A DNA stretch of 64,000 nucleotides from a virus: positions 1 through 64,000 of the IMG/VR virus record IMGVR_UViG_3300043548_000582; one strand, given 5' to 3'. The notes beneath the pieces are model-generated. The model saw only the letters and a program-made list of their open reading frames with translations. It was not told where the DNA came from and did no database searches. Position numbers and translations under genes: made by a program. Below are positions 7,554 to 14,543 of this stretch, one piece after another. The number at the start of each line of letters is the position of its first letter. Position 1 is the stretch's first letter.

Positions 7554-8294
7554 ATGAGCGTAAAACGTGCTACGCGAAAGCGTAAAGAAGTGCCGGATCT
7601 CGAAAGAGAATTTATGGAGTCATATAAAAAGAATTTCGATTTAAACAATTTGAAATTGAAAAAACACTTCCCGTTTACAGACAACCAAACGAGATGTTAT
7701 TATACGATAAATGATAACAATACCAACATGGTATTTATTGATGGACTAGCTGGAAGCAATAAAACATACCTGTCTGTATATGCAGCCCTTGAGCATTTGA
7801 AAGAGGGTAAATGTGAACAGATCATTTATATCAGATCCGTCGTCGAAAGCTCTTCAAGAAGCTTGGGAGCGCTTCCCGGTGAACTTGATGAAAAGTTCAG
7901 TCCTTACACATTACCTCTAATGGACAAGCTATCAGAGATAGTAGATGAAGGAAGCACTCACGCATTGTTCAATCAAAAATATATCAAAGCGATTCCCGTG
8001 AACTTTGTACGAGGATTGACATTTCACGATTCATTTGTGATCATTGATGAAGCCCAGAACCTAACTAGAGGTGAATTGACCACAATCTTAACCAGATTCG
8101 GGAGAAACAGCAAATACATTATATGCGGTGATGCCAATCAGAGTGACATCAAAGACTCTGGTTTCTCAAAAGTGTTTCAATTATTCAATACCGATCACTC
8201 ATATAAAAACAACATACACTGCGTCAAATTCGACGTTGACGATGTTGTAAGAAGCCCAATACTCAAGCATATTACTCAAATTTTGGGCGTTTGA
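7554..8294 (+). CDS. phoH: PhoH-like ATPase
   Basis: This 246-residue protein is a PhoH-family ATPase, widespread in T4-like marine phages, with unsettled function (RNA metabolism or phosphate stress are discussed). The order is FTDNQTRCYY, a Walker A region VFIDGLAGSNKTYLSVYAAL near residue 62, GALPGELDEKFSPYTLP, the PhoH core FVRGLTFHDSFVIIDEAQNL (Walker B), and a sensor-like YIICGDANQSDI. The Walker A loop reads GLAGSNKT, with Asn replacing the second glycine of GxxxxGK[ST]. The gene stands alone between two minus-strand blocks behind a late box. Start 7554 is preferred over 7551 by that box spacing. Confidence 0.88.
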   Translation: MSVKRATRKRKEVPDLEREFMESYKKNFDLNNLKLKKHFPFTDNQTRCYYTINDNNTNMVFIDGLAGSNKTYLSVYAALEHLKEGKCEQIIYIRSVVESSSRSLGALPGELDEKFSPYTLPLMDKLSEIVDEGSTHALFNQKYIKAIPVNFVRGLTFHDSFVIIDEAQNLTRGELTTILTRFGRNSKYIICGDANQSDIKDSGFSKVFQLFNTDHSYKNNIHCVKFDVDDVVRSPILKHITQILGV

Positions 8295-8522
8295 TCAGTT
8301 GTTACCCCAACTAGTTCCGTTGAACCAGTCCAGCCCCCTTTGATTCTCAATCGGGGCTGGTTTTGGTGCAGGGTAATGAATTACTTCAGGCTGAATCTCG
8401 ACGGGTGGTTCTTCTTTTTGAACTTCTTCTTTTTCAATCTTTCCGAATTCGGATGTTTCGATGGTAGAGGTTCCAAAAACTTTAAACGATTCGTCCTCGA
8501 TTGCTGATACTTCAATTTTCAT
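8295..8522 (-). CDS. Hypothetical acidic proline-rich protein
   Basis: This 75-residue protein is not recognised. It has a short folded-looking start (KIEVSAIEDESFKVFG), an acidic Glu/Lys stretch, a proline-rich linker (YPAPKPAPI) and an aromatic end, GLDWFNGTSWGNN. An upstream in-frame ATG at 8540 exists, but an early-type promoter has its -10 box (8537-8532) within that codon's neighbourhood, which argues for 8522. Its stop abuts the phoH stop. A GC-rich hairpin lies inside its coding sequence and could terminate phoH transcription. Confidence 0.55.
   Translation of the reverse strand: MKIEVSAIEDESFKVFGTSTIETSEFGKIEKEEVQKEEPPVEIQPEVIHYPAPKPAPIENQRGLDWFNGTSWGNN
8330..8360 (+). terminator. 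Possible rho-independent terminator for phoH inside the antisense gene
   Basis: CCAGCCCC (8330-8337) pairs with GGGGCTGG (8353-8360). The loop contains a further TTGA/TCAA pairing, and TTTT follows. It sits 36 nt after the phoH stop within the coding region of the convergent gene. The T-run is short, so this is tentative. Confidence 0.35.
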
Positions 8523-8531
8523 ATACTCAGC

Positions 8532-8559
8532 AATATACATGAATAAAAATAAATGTCAA
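8532..8559 (-). promoter_or_regulatory. Early-type promoter before the 75-residue gene
   Basis: Minus-strand TTGACA (8559-8554), 16 nt, then TATATT (8537-8532). The ATG at 8522 is 9 nt downstream. This placement decides the start in favour of 8522. Confidence 0.6.
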
Positions 8560-8565
8560 TCTAGA

Positions 8566-8964
8566 TTATTGCAATTGATTGCCTTTAGAATCGACATATA
8601 TCATCTGCTCTTTGCCGGTTGTTGGATCTACAATATAAGCAGAATATATATTTCTCTTAGAAGCCTGATCGTATGACTGGTATTGTATACGTCTCCATGA
8701 AGGTTTTTTATTTGCTGCGATCAGACCTGCTTTTATAGATCGTTCAACTTCAGGTGTGACTTTCACCTCTCCGGGATTTGTTTCACCTGTAACAGCACTC
8801 TTCACGCCCTTCACAAAATTTTTCGGAGTGCTTAACAATGCGTGTGTCTTTGGAGCAATTGCCTTCATGGCATAATTGCCAGCTCTCCAAGCTCCCCTCG
8901 CTGTGTTTTTAAGAGCGTTCCAAACACCTTCTGATAATAGTTCTCTTTGTGAATATTTTTTCAT
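8566..8964 (-). CDS. Hypothetical protein with capsid-targeting-like N-terminus
   Basis: This 132-residue protein has no recognised domain. It begins MKKYSQRELLSE followed by GVWNALKN. The L-x-E ending fits the T4 prohead-protease cut form [I/L]-x-E and parallels many other genes here. The next stretch is a basic amphipathic region (TARGAWRAGNYAMKAIAPK). The C-terminal third (RRIQYQSYDQASKRNIYSAY, then a DSKG end) looks like a small beta fold. It overlaps the aspartic-protease-like gene by 4 nt. Head packaging is an inference from the N-terminus. Confidence 0.6.
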   Translation of the reverse strand: MKKYSQRELLSEGVWNALKNTARGAWRAGNYAMKAIAPKTHALLSTPKNFVKGVKSAVTGETNPGEVKVTPEVERSIKAGLIAANKKPSWRRIQYQSYDQASKRNIYSAYIVDPTTGKEQMIYVDSKGNQLQ

Positions 8965-9407
8965 AAATCTACTTCTATGTTTTTTCCAGCAACATTGACT
9001 AAACTTACATCGATCAATGCATCGAGTGATTTTTCTATGAAATCTTTACCTATCAATATTTTTTGATTGTTGCTGCTTCTATTACCAACACTAAATGGAA
9101 TATTCTCAAAACTTCTCTTTCCAATTTTTATGTCGAAATTTACAACAGGTCTTGGCTCTTGCTTGCCAGCACCTATGTTGATTACAATTTCATCAACAAG
9201 TTCTTTTTCCAGCGATATGGCATTGACTGTTGTAAATCGGACTAATTTTTGTTTTTTGTCAATTTGAATGTCTTCACCATGGATTACATTGAATGCACCG
9301 TTACCGCTGTCGATTTTTGAAGATATTTTTCCAAGACCGTCGATGTATACATCTTCGATCAAACCTATAACATACTTCTCAAAAAAGAACTGGTCGAACT
9401 TTATCAT
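8961..9407 (-). CDS. Retropepsin-like aspartic protease fold protein
   Basis: This 148-residue protein resembles the retropepsin-like family that includes RimB and the so-called ATP-dependent zinc proteases (PF05618). GLGKISSKIDSGNGAFNVIH gives the D-S/T-G active-site loop followed by the small residue. RPVVNFDIKIGKRSFENIPF and QKILIGKDFIEK match the later strands (usual form: tLtNRs, vLLGR-x-fl). A longer open frame begins at 9428, but 9407 is chosen because GGAGAA precedes it, one of the few Shine-Dalgarno-like sites here. The N-terminus MIKFDQFFFE may also be a capsid-targeting sequence. Protease activity is untested. Confidence 0.6.
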   Translation of the reverse strand: MIKFDQFFFEKYVIGLIEDVYIDGLGKISSKIDSGNGAFNVIHGEDIQIDKKQKLVRFTTVNAISLEKELVDEIVINIGAGKQEPRPVVNFDIKIGKRSFENIPFSVGNRSSNNQKILIGKDFIEKSLDALIDVSLVNVAGKNIEVDL

Positions 9408-9409
9408 GT

Positions 9410-9862
9410 TTATTCTCCGCAACCACAATTGGCGTAATCTGCTTTGGTAGACAATCTAAAATACACATCGCTTGTATAGTCAGATGCTTTGGTGATCTTT
9501 GCGGCCATCCATTCTTCGAAATCCGCGTCTTTTGACATTTCACTCAAACGATTTGCAAATTCAACTAATTTAGCCAATTCGCTTCTGATCATATCATTAC
9601 GTTCTGTTGTCGCATAATCGTCGTGATCATCTTCATGAGAATGTTCTTGATCAATTTCTAAAGGCTCATCTGTATCAAATGACATCACCACAGCACCTCC
9701 TTCAGAATCATCCATGTCGTTAAAATCAGCGTTGTCTGAATAATCATCATCGTGAACCTCATAATCTTGGTGTTGCTCGTCTCTGTCTTCGTCATCCTGA
9801 GATCCGAAGTTTGTCATATAATTTTCCCAAATGAGGGAGTGTTCTTTTAGTTTGAAGTCCAT
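9410..9862 (-). CDS. Hypothetical acidic protein with capsid-targeting-like N-terminus
   Basis: This 150-residue protein is not recognised. The start at 9862 (MDFKLKEHSLIWE, then NYM) is set by a late TAAATA box 5 nt upstream, although the frame is open to 9883. A very acidic Asp/Glu/His-rich stretch occupies roughly residues 25-85. A C-terminal helical domain follows, with SELAKLVEFANRLSEM and KASDYTSDVYFRL, and the protein ends in a Cys-Gly-Cys-Gly motif. The I-W-E ending of the first 13 residues fits an [I/L]-x-E cut site, so it may be packaged in the head. Confidence 0.6.
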   Translation of the reverse strand: MDFKLKEHSLIWENYMTNFGSQDDEDRDEQHQDYEVHDDDYSDNADFNDMDDSEGGAVVMSFDTDEPLEIDQEHSHEDDHDDYATTERNDMIRSELAKLVEFANRLSEMSKDADFEEWMAAKITKASDYTSDVYFRLSTKADYANCGCGE

Positions 9863-9866
9863 AATG

Positions 9867-10253
9867 TTATTTAATGTTTCCAAGTAATGTTCTCATCTCA
9901 TCAGGCATGTGAGGATTCATTATTTTTTGATACTGCTTGTAAAACTCACGACCATTGACTTGTCCGCTCTTTAATGCGTCATCAAATGCATTTGCAATTT
10001 GATCTATTTGATCTTTGTCTTCCAGATTGCCAACAGCGTCTAAATACAACTTGCTCAATTCGAGAATGCTTTTGATGTATTCATTTTCCCCTTGTTGGGT
10101 CATCTTCAACGATTCTGGTGCAGCGGGGGGTTCCGCTGGCGGTGCTTCTTCTGGAGGAGGTGGTGCCGCCATTGGATCAACAGCGCCTTGTTCGTCCTGC
10201 TCTTTTAAAATTTTGTAGTAAGAGCTTATCAAGCTTAATGTTTTGCTTTTCAT
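9867..10253 (-). CDS. Hypothetical proline-rich protein with capsid-targeting-like N-terminus
   Basis: This 128-residue protein is not recognised. The N-terminal helix MKSKTLSLISSYYKILKE ends in L-K-E, and a Pro/Ala/Glu-rich linker (residues 27-46) follows. A helical C-terminal domain contains NEYIKSILELSKLYLDAVG and GREFYKQYQKIMNP. The last five nucleotides approach the late box of the downstream gene (9868-9873), so that box lies inside this coding sequence. Confidence 0.55.
   Translation of the reverse strand: MKSKTLSLISSYYKILKEQDEQGAVDPMAAPPPPEEAPPAEPPAAPESLKMTQQGENEYIKSILELSKLYLDAVGNLEDKDQIDQIANAFDDALKSGQVNGREFYKQYQKIMNPHMPDEMRTLLGNIK
9868..9873 (-). promoter_or_regulatory. Late promoter box before the acidic protein gene
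   Basis: Minus-strand TAAATA ends 5 nt before the ATG at 9862. It lies at the 3' end of the preceding gene and selects this ATG over the in-frame one at 9883. Confidence 0.6.
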
Positions 10254-10254
10254 A

Positions 10255-10722
10255 TTAATAAGTTGAATTTATTGCGTTTGTATTGACTGCTTGCAACCCT
10301 TTTTTAATTCTTTCCGATCCTTTTTTATAAGCTTGTATGGCATCTTTTGCCAACTTTTGCCTCTCCGCGACTGCTCCTTTAGCTGCTTGTGCAGAAGTTC
10401 CAAATAATCTAGCGGCCATTCCTTTCAAACCACTGGATGCAGTATCTGCAAGTTTTTGAACTTCCTTATCAATTTCATATGTACCAGTTCCAGCATTTAT
10501 ACTTTCGGCATCTTCTTCTTCCGAATTGAATCCTTCAGAACCTTTCAATTGCAAAACGTAGGTTTTGTTATTTTCAACATCATCTATGTAAAAATTACCG
10601 TCTCCACTCATTCCAAATTTAACGCCAACACCTTTTAAAAATGATTTAAAATCATGTAAATCCGTAAAAAATTCACTATTTTCTGGATTATATTCCTCTA
10701 CGAGATCTAAAAACTTACTCAT
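10255..10722 (-). CDS. Hypothetical late protein, capsid-targeting-like N-terminus
   Basis: This 155-residue protein is not recognised. It starts MSKFLDLVE (L-V-E), then EYNPENSEFF. A beta-rich part follows (GVGVKFGMSGDGNFYIDD, KTYVLQLKG), and the second half is alanine- and lysine-rich and helical (GMAARLFGTSAQAAKG, KAIQAYKKG). A late TAAATA box ends 6 nt before the ATG. A DNA-associated internal head protein would fit the basic helical tail, but this is inference. Confidence 0.6.
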   Translation of the reverse strand: MSKFLDLVEEYNPENSEFFTDLHDFKSFLKGVGVKFGMSGDGNFYIDDVENNKTYVLQLKGSEGFNSEEEDAESINAGTGTYEIDKEVQKLADTASSGLKGMAARLFGTSAQAAKGAVAERQKLAKDAIQAYKKGSERIKKGLQAVNTNAINSTY

Positions 10723-10728
10723 GCATAA

Positions 10729-10734
10729 TATTTA
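10729..10734 (-). promoter_or_regulatory. Late promoter box before the 155-residue gene
   Basis: Minus-strand TAAATA separated by 6 nt from the ATG at 10722, located in the 3' end of the preceding gene. Confidence 0.6.
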
Positions 10735-11274
10735 GACAAATAGGCACAGCTTGTTTGTAAAATCTTGGAAATAAGAATCATTTAAGAATTTATATCCGTG
10801 CTTTTCAAAATATTTTTTGACATGTTTGTATGATTTGCATTTTCTAGGCTGATTTAAAAAGTTTTCAATCATTGTAACCGTTTCACAGTCCCCGTTTTGA
10901 AAATTATCAAATATCGTGGTCATATCATGACAGGTTTCAAGTATGTTGAAGCCAAACATTGTCTTCAATTTTTTTACAAGCCTGTTTCTAAACGCATCCT
11001 TTGTCAAGATATTGCTGTATATATTAAGTTTTTCTGTTCTTTTTCGACTTTTTATAAATTCCACGAATGTTTGTATGAATTCATTGGTGTATAAACGAAC
11101 ATTATTCTTATTTTTAAAATTAAAATCGACTTCCATCGATAGGGATGTCAATAATTTTGCAAAATTTCTGTTGGTTTGCTTAAAAATCTCATCAATATCC
11201 AAAATTTCTTGATTTCTAGACTCAAAAATCATAGATGTTACGTAATTTTCAATGTTTTCTAGGTTGACAGGCAT
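10732..11274 (-). CDS. Hypothetical protein, possible capsid-targeting N-terminus
   Basis: This 180-residue protein is not recognised. The first 18 residues (MPVNLENIENYVTSMIFE) end in I-F-E. The rest is a largely helical, basic and Phe/Asn-rich protein, including FNFKNKNNVRLYTNEFIQTF, RNRLVKKLKTMFGFNI, and a Cys- and Lys-rich RKCKSYKHVKKYFEKHGYKF. The start overlaps the end of the SegE-like gene by 26 nt, so the two genes are coupled or the annotated start is slightly early. Confidence 0.5.
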   Translation of the reverse strand: MPVNLENIENYVTSMIFESRNQEILDIDEIFKQTNRNFAKLLTSLSMEVDFNFKNKNNVRLYTNEFIQTFVEFIKSRKRTEKLNIYSNILTKDAFRNRLVKKLKTMFGFNILETCHDMTTIFDNFQNGDCETVTMIENFLNQPRKCKSYKHVKKYFEKHGYKFLNDSYFQDFTNKLCLFV

Positions 11275-11704
11275 AAAAATTAAAGTTTTTGTATTTTTCT
11301 TTCAGAGATTTTGGAACAGAATTGATCCTGACATTGATGATTCCATTGTATGAAGAATCATCGAACAAAACATTGTGACGCATTTGCTCCAACATTTCAA
11401 GGAATTTCATTTCCCATTGTGTTTCGCACATATGTATCACCTCTTTTTCAAAAAAGTCAAGCCCATATTTAGCAATATCAGCTTTTAATTCCTCTGAAGA
11501 ACCCCAATATTCTTCAACATTATTGTCGATATATGCTATACGATGACGCTTTTTACCCTTTAAAGGCTTTCTTTTGACACGTTTTAGCAGTTTTTTACAC
11601 CCAATATAGTATTTTTTCTCACTTTCTGGATGATTATTGCGCACTTTGTACACAAATCCATGATAATTATCAGTACATTCAGGCATTCCAATCCATTTTG
11701 ACAT
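11249..11704 (-). CDS. SegE-like GIY-YIG endonuclease
   Basis: This 151-residue protein matches the SegE-type GIY-YIG fold of T4-like phages. GFVYKVRN supplies the first strand and KKYYIGCKKL gives the YIG half. YIDNNVEEYWGSSEELKADI and KYGLDFFEKEVIHMC follow, and EMKFLEMLEQM carries the glutamate helix. SYNGIINVRI contains the conserved Asn near the end. Such enzymes are free-standing mobile nucleases. It has its own TATAAT-containing promoter immediately downstream of a terminator, so it is transcribed apart from the upstream 90-residue gene. Confidence 0.7.
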   Translation of the reverse strand: MSKWIGMPECTDNYHGFVYKVRNNHPESEKKYYIGCKKLLKRVKRKPLKGKKRHRIAYIDNNVEEYWGSSEELKADIAKYGLDFFEKEVIHMCETQWEMKFLEMLEQMRHNVLFDDSSYNGIINVRINSVPKSLKEKYKNFNFYACQPRKH

Positions 11705-11708
11705 ACAT

Positions 11709-11736
11709 TAATTATACAAAGTATGATATATATCAA
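11709..11736 (-). promoter_or_regulatory. Early-type promoter before the SegE-like gene
   Basis: Minus-strand TTGATA (11736-11731) followed by TA exactly 16 nt on, in the overlapping boxes TATAAT/TAATTA (11716-11709). The ATG at 11704 follows within 6 nt. It begins 2 nt past the T-tract of the terminator just upstream. Confidence 0.55.
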
Positions 11737-11737
11737 T

Positions 11738-11762
11738 AAAAAACGGATTACTATCGTAATCC
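11738..11762 (-). terminator. Rho-independent terminator
   Basis: On the minus strand GGATTAC, loop GATA, GTAATCC, then G and six T (11743-11738). It lies between the 90-residue gene and the SegE-like gene, and would stop leftward transcription before the SegE promoter. Confidence 0.65.
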
Positions 11763-11909
11763 TTTAAATGACATTACACCTGTATTACCTATATTAGTAC
11801 ATATATAATATATATTAATAATAATAGGATCTTAACCCACCCACCTCCCTATAATTATAATCATTATATTCAAATGTCAATGGGTGTATAGGTAATAAAT
11901 CAAAAAATA
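11763..11909. other. AT-rich spacer without a gene
   Basis: About 147 bp with runs of TAATA and a single CACCCACC patch loosely complementary to a GGGTG further on. No open frame, RNA gene or clear promoter was seen. It is the largest non-coding gap in the window. Confidence 0.5.
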
Positions 11910-12182
11910 TTACATTTTCTTATTCTTCTTACCATTTTTCTTACTCTTAGCACCTTTTTGATGTTTTAAAGGATCGAATATATTGTTTATTTTATTTCTT
12001 CTACTAATCCCTAACACTTTAGGAATAACAGTAGACCCAGTTGCATAACTATCAGTGTTTTCAATAGAACCGCCTTCTAAACCGGGACTATCACCAAGAA
12101 CATCAGCAGCCATCATGTTTTCAATATACATAGATTCATATATATCTTGTAATTTATCCATTTCATGTCTTGACATTCTCAT
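11910..12182 (-). CDS. Hypothetical basic-tailed late protein, capsid-targeting-like N-terminus
   Basis: This 90-residue protein is not recognised. It starts MRMSRHEMDKLQDIYE followed by SMYIE. I-Y-E recurs at the same place in two other proteins of this window. The middle is Gly/Ser/acid-rich, and the last 20 residues are almost entirely Lys, Asn and Gly, as expected for a DNA-contacting internal head protein (inference). A late box sits 5 nt upstream and overlaps the divergent early promoter of the uvsY-like gene. Confidence 0.6.
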   Translation of the reverse strand: MRMSRHEMDKLQDIYESMYIENMMAADVLGDSPGLEGGSIENTDSYATGSTVIPKVLGISRRNKINNIFDPLKHQKGAKSKKNGKKNKKM

Positions 12183-12197
12183 ATCTTTATTTACTAT
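12170..12197 (+). promoter_or_regulatory. Early-type promoter before the uvsY-like gene
   Basis: TTGACA (12170-12175), 16 nt, TACTAT (12192-12197), with the ATG 11 nt later at 12209. The -10 box overlaps the divergent late box (12188-12193) of the minus-strand gene. Confidence 0.65.
12188..12193 (-). promoter_or_regulatory. Late promoter box before the 90-residue gene
   Basis: Minus-strand TAAATA, 5 nt before the ATG at 12182. It shares two base pairs with the plus-strand early -10 box. Confidence 0.6.
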
Positions 12198-12208
12198 AAA
12201 AGATATTT

Positions 12209-12613
12209 ATGGATGTTTTAGAGAATAAAAATGATTTGGTCAAACGATATCGTGATTTCGTATCGGATATTAATGACCTTACACTACGCGATAAATTAAA
12301 TCAAGTGCCTAGTGAAAAAGCATATTGGGCGCAGATTCTTTCTGATTATGAGAAGGCTTTATACAAGCTCCAAGTAAAACAAAAGACAATTATTAAGGAT
12401 TTAAGCGCTAAGTTGATTGAAAAATCACCGGTAAATCTAACAAAGAGTGTGTTGGATGGGGTAAAAGATGATGCATCTCTCGATGGTATCAATTCTGACA
12501 TACATGAACTGGAACTTGCTATAAAACATTTCTCTAGAATTTACGAAAATGTTAAATACATAGCAAAAGATTTCGAAAATATATTGAAATATAAACAATT
12601 ACAAGATTCCTGA
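12209..12613 (+). CDS. UvsY-like recombination mediator
   Basis: This 134-residue all-helical protein has the length of T4 UvsY (137). The middle reads KAYWAQILSDYEKALYKLQ and the C-terminus ELELAIKHFSRIYENVKYIA followed by KYKQL. This is reminiscent of the UvsY C-terminal helix that ends in a conserved IK-x-I-x-x-x-x-x-F. UvsY loads UvsX on gp32-covered single-stranded DNA. Its place immediately before uvsW, as in T4-like genomes, supports the call. The sequence match alone is weak. Confidence 0.5.
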   Translation: MDVLENKNDLVKRYRDFVSDINDLTLRDKLNQVPSEKAYWAQILSDYEKALYKLQVKQKTIIKDLSAKLIEKSPVNLTKSVLDGVKDDASLDGINSDIHELELAIKHFSRIYENVKYIAKDFENILKYKQLQDS

Positions 12614-12615
12614 CC

Positions 12616-14061
12616 TTGATAACGTTCCATTACGATAGCAATACTAGAAAAGGCCAGATCATTTGCGACATGGTTGTAATGACTCTTCTTAAAAAGAAGT
12701 TCAGTGTCAAAAATGAATCTGCAAAATTCATGAAAAAATTTGGAAGAACCATTCCAGATAAGAAATTTGCTATCGATAAGATGGGAAGATTCGATTTCGG
12801 CTTGTATAAGGATATTTTGAAGTTTCTGAAGGATCAAAACTTCAACACTATAGATTTCACAGATGAGTTCAAAACACACTTGCGATGTGGTATTGGAGTG
12901 GATGAGATTTTTGACGGTTTTGCGTACCCTCACAGGGACTTTCAGAAGGAAATAGTGTCTTTGTGCCTAAAACACGGTAGAGGCACTGTAAAGAGCGCTA
13001 CAGGCTCAGGAAAGAGCTTCTGTGTAGCATCTCTGATTGAGAATTTCTGGAGAAACAGAAAGAGCAGATCATTCAAAGCATTGGTGATCGTGCCGGGAAT
13101 ATCATTAGCTTCCCAATTAGTGGGTGATTTCTCTGATTACAAGGTGAATTTCACTTACAGCAAGTGGACAGGCACATCAAAACTTGAAGATACCGACGTT
13201 GTAATAGTCAATAGTGAGAACTTGACATCTAAAGTCAAGGACAACCCTTGGATTTATGATGTTGATTTATTGATAGTTGATGAGTGTCACCGTGTCACCA
13301 CAACCAGCAAGCTATCAAAGATCATCCCGAAGTTCAAAACACCCAACAGGTTTGGTTTTACAGGAACATTTCCAAAGGATGTTTACGAAACTTGGAAAAT
13401 AATAGGAACATTCGGTCCTCTGTTGTTCGAAAAGAACAGCAAAGATCTGAGAGATGAGAAAATACTAACAGATGTTAGTGTAAAAATGATAAAACTCATT
13501 CATCCAGAGATGAACAAGCCTAAAAAAAGCAAAAAGAAGGATAAAACTCCAACGGAAGATTATAATAATGAGCTTTCATTCATATACAATTCATCTTCTC
13601 GAAATAATATAATCAAAAAATTAGCAAAGGGGCTTTCGAACAACACATTGATTCTGGTAAACCATTTGGAACATGGTGATATTTTATATGAAAACTTGAA
13701 TTCCTTGGAAGGAAAAGAAGTGTTGTACATAAAAGGTGATGTGGATATTCAAAATAGACTCGAAGGCATCCAAAATATGGAAACTTCGGATAATATTATA
13801 TGTATAGCCATGAGTAGTATATTCTCAACTGGTGTAAATATTAAAAATCTCCACAATATCATATTCACTGCCGGTGGAAAAAGCTTTATACGAATAGTTC
13901 AAGGCATAGGACGAGGACTAAGACTCCATGAGAACAAACAGTCGTTGCGCATATTGGATATAAATGACAATTTGAAATATTCAGAATCACATTCTCAACA
14001 AAGAAAAGATATTTACGACGAGGAAAAGATCCCGTGGAGTGAAAAAGAAATAATTTTATGA
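12616..14061 (+). CDS. uvsW: UvsW-like DNA/RNA helicase
   Basis: This 481-residue superfamily 2 helicase is colinear with T4 UvsW. It has a small N-terminal domain, HRDFQKEIVSLCLKHGRGTV (Q-like motif), Walker A SATGSGKSF, and the DEAH-type box VDECHR near residue 220. RFGFTGTFPK is motif III, LILVNHLEHGDILYENL begins the second lobe, and SIFSTGVNIKNLHNIIFTAG and QGIGRGLRLHE are motifs V and VI. UvsW unwinds R-loops and drives branch migration, shifting replication from origins to recombination. The only start near the uvsY stop is TTG at 12616, and no ATG lies nearby. Confidence 0.9.
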   Translation: MITFHYDSNTRKGQIICDMVVMTLLKKKFSVKNESAKFMKKFGRTIPDKKFAIDKMGRFDFGLYKDILKFLKDQNFNTIDFTDEFKTHLRCGIGVDEIFDGFAYPHRDFQKEIVSLCLKHGRGTVKSATGSGKSFCVASLIENFWRNRKSRSFKALVIVPGISLASQLVGDFSDYKVNFTYSKWTGTSKLEDTDVVIVNSENLTSKVKDNPWIYDVDLLIVDECHRVTTTSKLSKIIPKFKTPNRFGFTGTFPKDVYETWKIIGTFGPLLFEKNSKDLRDEKILTDVSVKMIKLIHPEMNKPKKSKKKDKTPTEDYNNELSFIYNSSSRNNIIKKLAKGLSNNTLILVNHLEHGDILYENLNSLEGKEVLYIKGDVDIQNRLEGIQNMETSDNIICIAMSSIFSTGVNIKNLHNIIFTAGGKSFIRIVQGIGRGLRLHENKQSLRILDINDNLKYSESHSQQRKDIYDEEKIPWSEKEIIL

Positions 14062-14510
14062 AAGTAAACAAGGAAGTAATTAAGCAATATTATGTAAAGC
14101 CGTCTGAATTTTCAAAACAGATTCAGGAATATTATGACACTGATAAAATGACCAACGAGTTGGCTATGAATATATTGAAAATTGCTGAAAATCTCAGCTA
14201 CAATTGGAGATTTATAAATTATACCAAATCGTGGAAGGAAGAAATGATTGGAGATGCTGTTATTAAAATGTATTCAGCGTTGGATGGAAAGAAATACAAG
14301 CCGGGATTTGGATTTAGTCCATTTAGTTATTTCAACCAGATTGCGTGGAATGCATTTACCAATAGAATAAAGAAAGAAAACAAGCAACACGAAGGCTTGC
14401 AAGAGTATAAGCAGATGATGTACGAGCAACATTTAATGGAATCAGAGGGTGATATTTACGTCAAGCAAGCCAATTTTGATGACGATGATTACGAGTATTC
14501 AGACGATTGA
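14058..14510 (+). CDS. 55: Late transcription sigma factor gp55
   Basis: This 150-residue protein matches T4 gp55. The core EEMIGDAVIKMYSALDG followed by FGFSPFSYFNQIAWNAFTN and RIKKENKQ corresponds to the sigma region 2-like segment that reads the late -10 box TATAAATA. The C-terminal residues are acidic (DDDDYEYSDD), whereas T4 gp55 ends in a clamp-binding hydrophobic tail. The gene overlaps uvsW by 4 nt. Its target boxes appear throughout this window as TAAATA placed 5-8 nt before start codons, which ties this gene to the late regulon. Confidence 0.88.
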   Translation: MKVNKEVIKQYYVKPSEFSKQIQEYYDTDKMTNELAMNILKIAENLSYNWRFINYTKSWKEEMIGDAVIKMYSALDGKKYKPGFGFSPFSYFNQIAWNAFTNRIKKENKQHEGLQEYKQMMYEQHLMESEGDIYVKQANFDDDDYEYSDD

Positions 14511-14534
14511 CTTTCGTATTTTTCGGTTTATCAT
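14507..14534 (+). promoter_or_regulatory. Early-type promoter before gp47
   Basis: TTGACT (14507-14512), 16 nt, TATCAT (14529-14534), and 9 nt to the ATG at 14544. The hexamer overlaps the gp55 stop codon. It argues against the TTG at 14535 as the start. Confidence 0.55.
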
Positions 14535-14543
14535 TTGGCAGGT

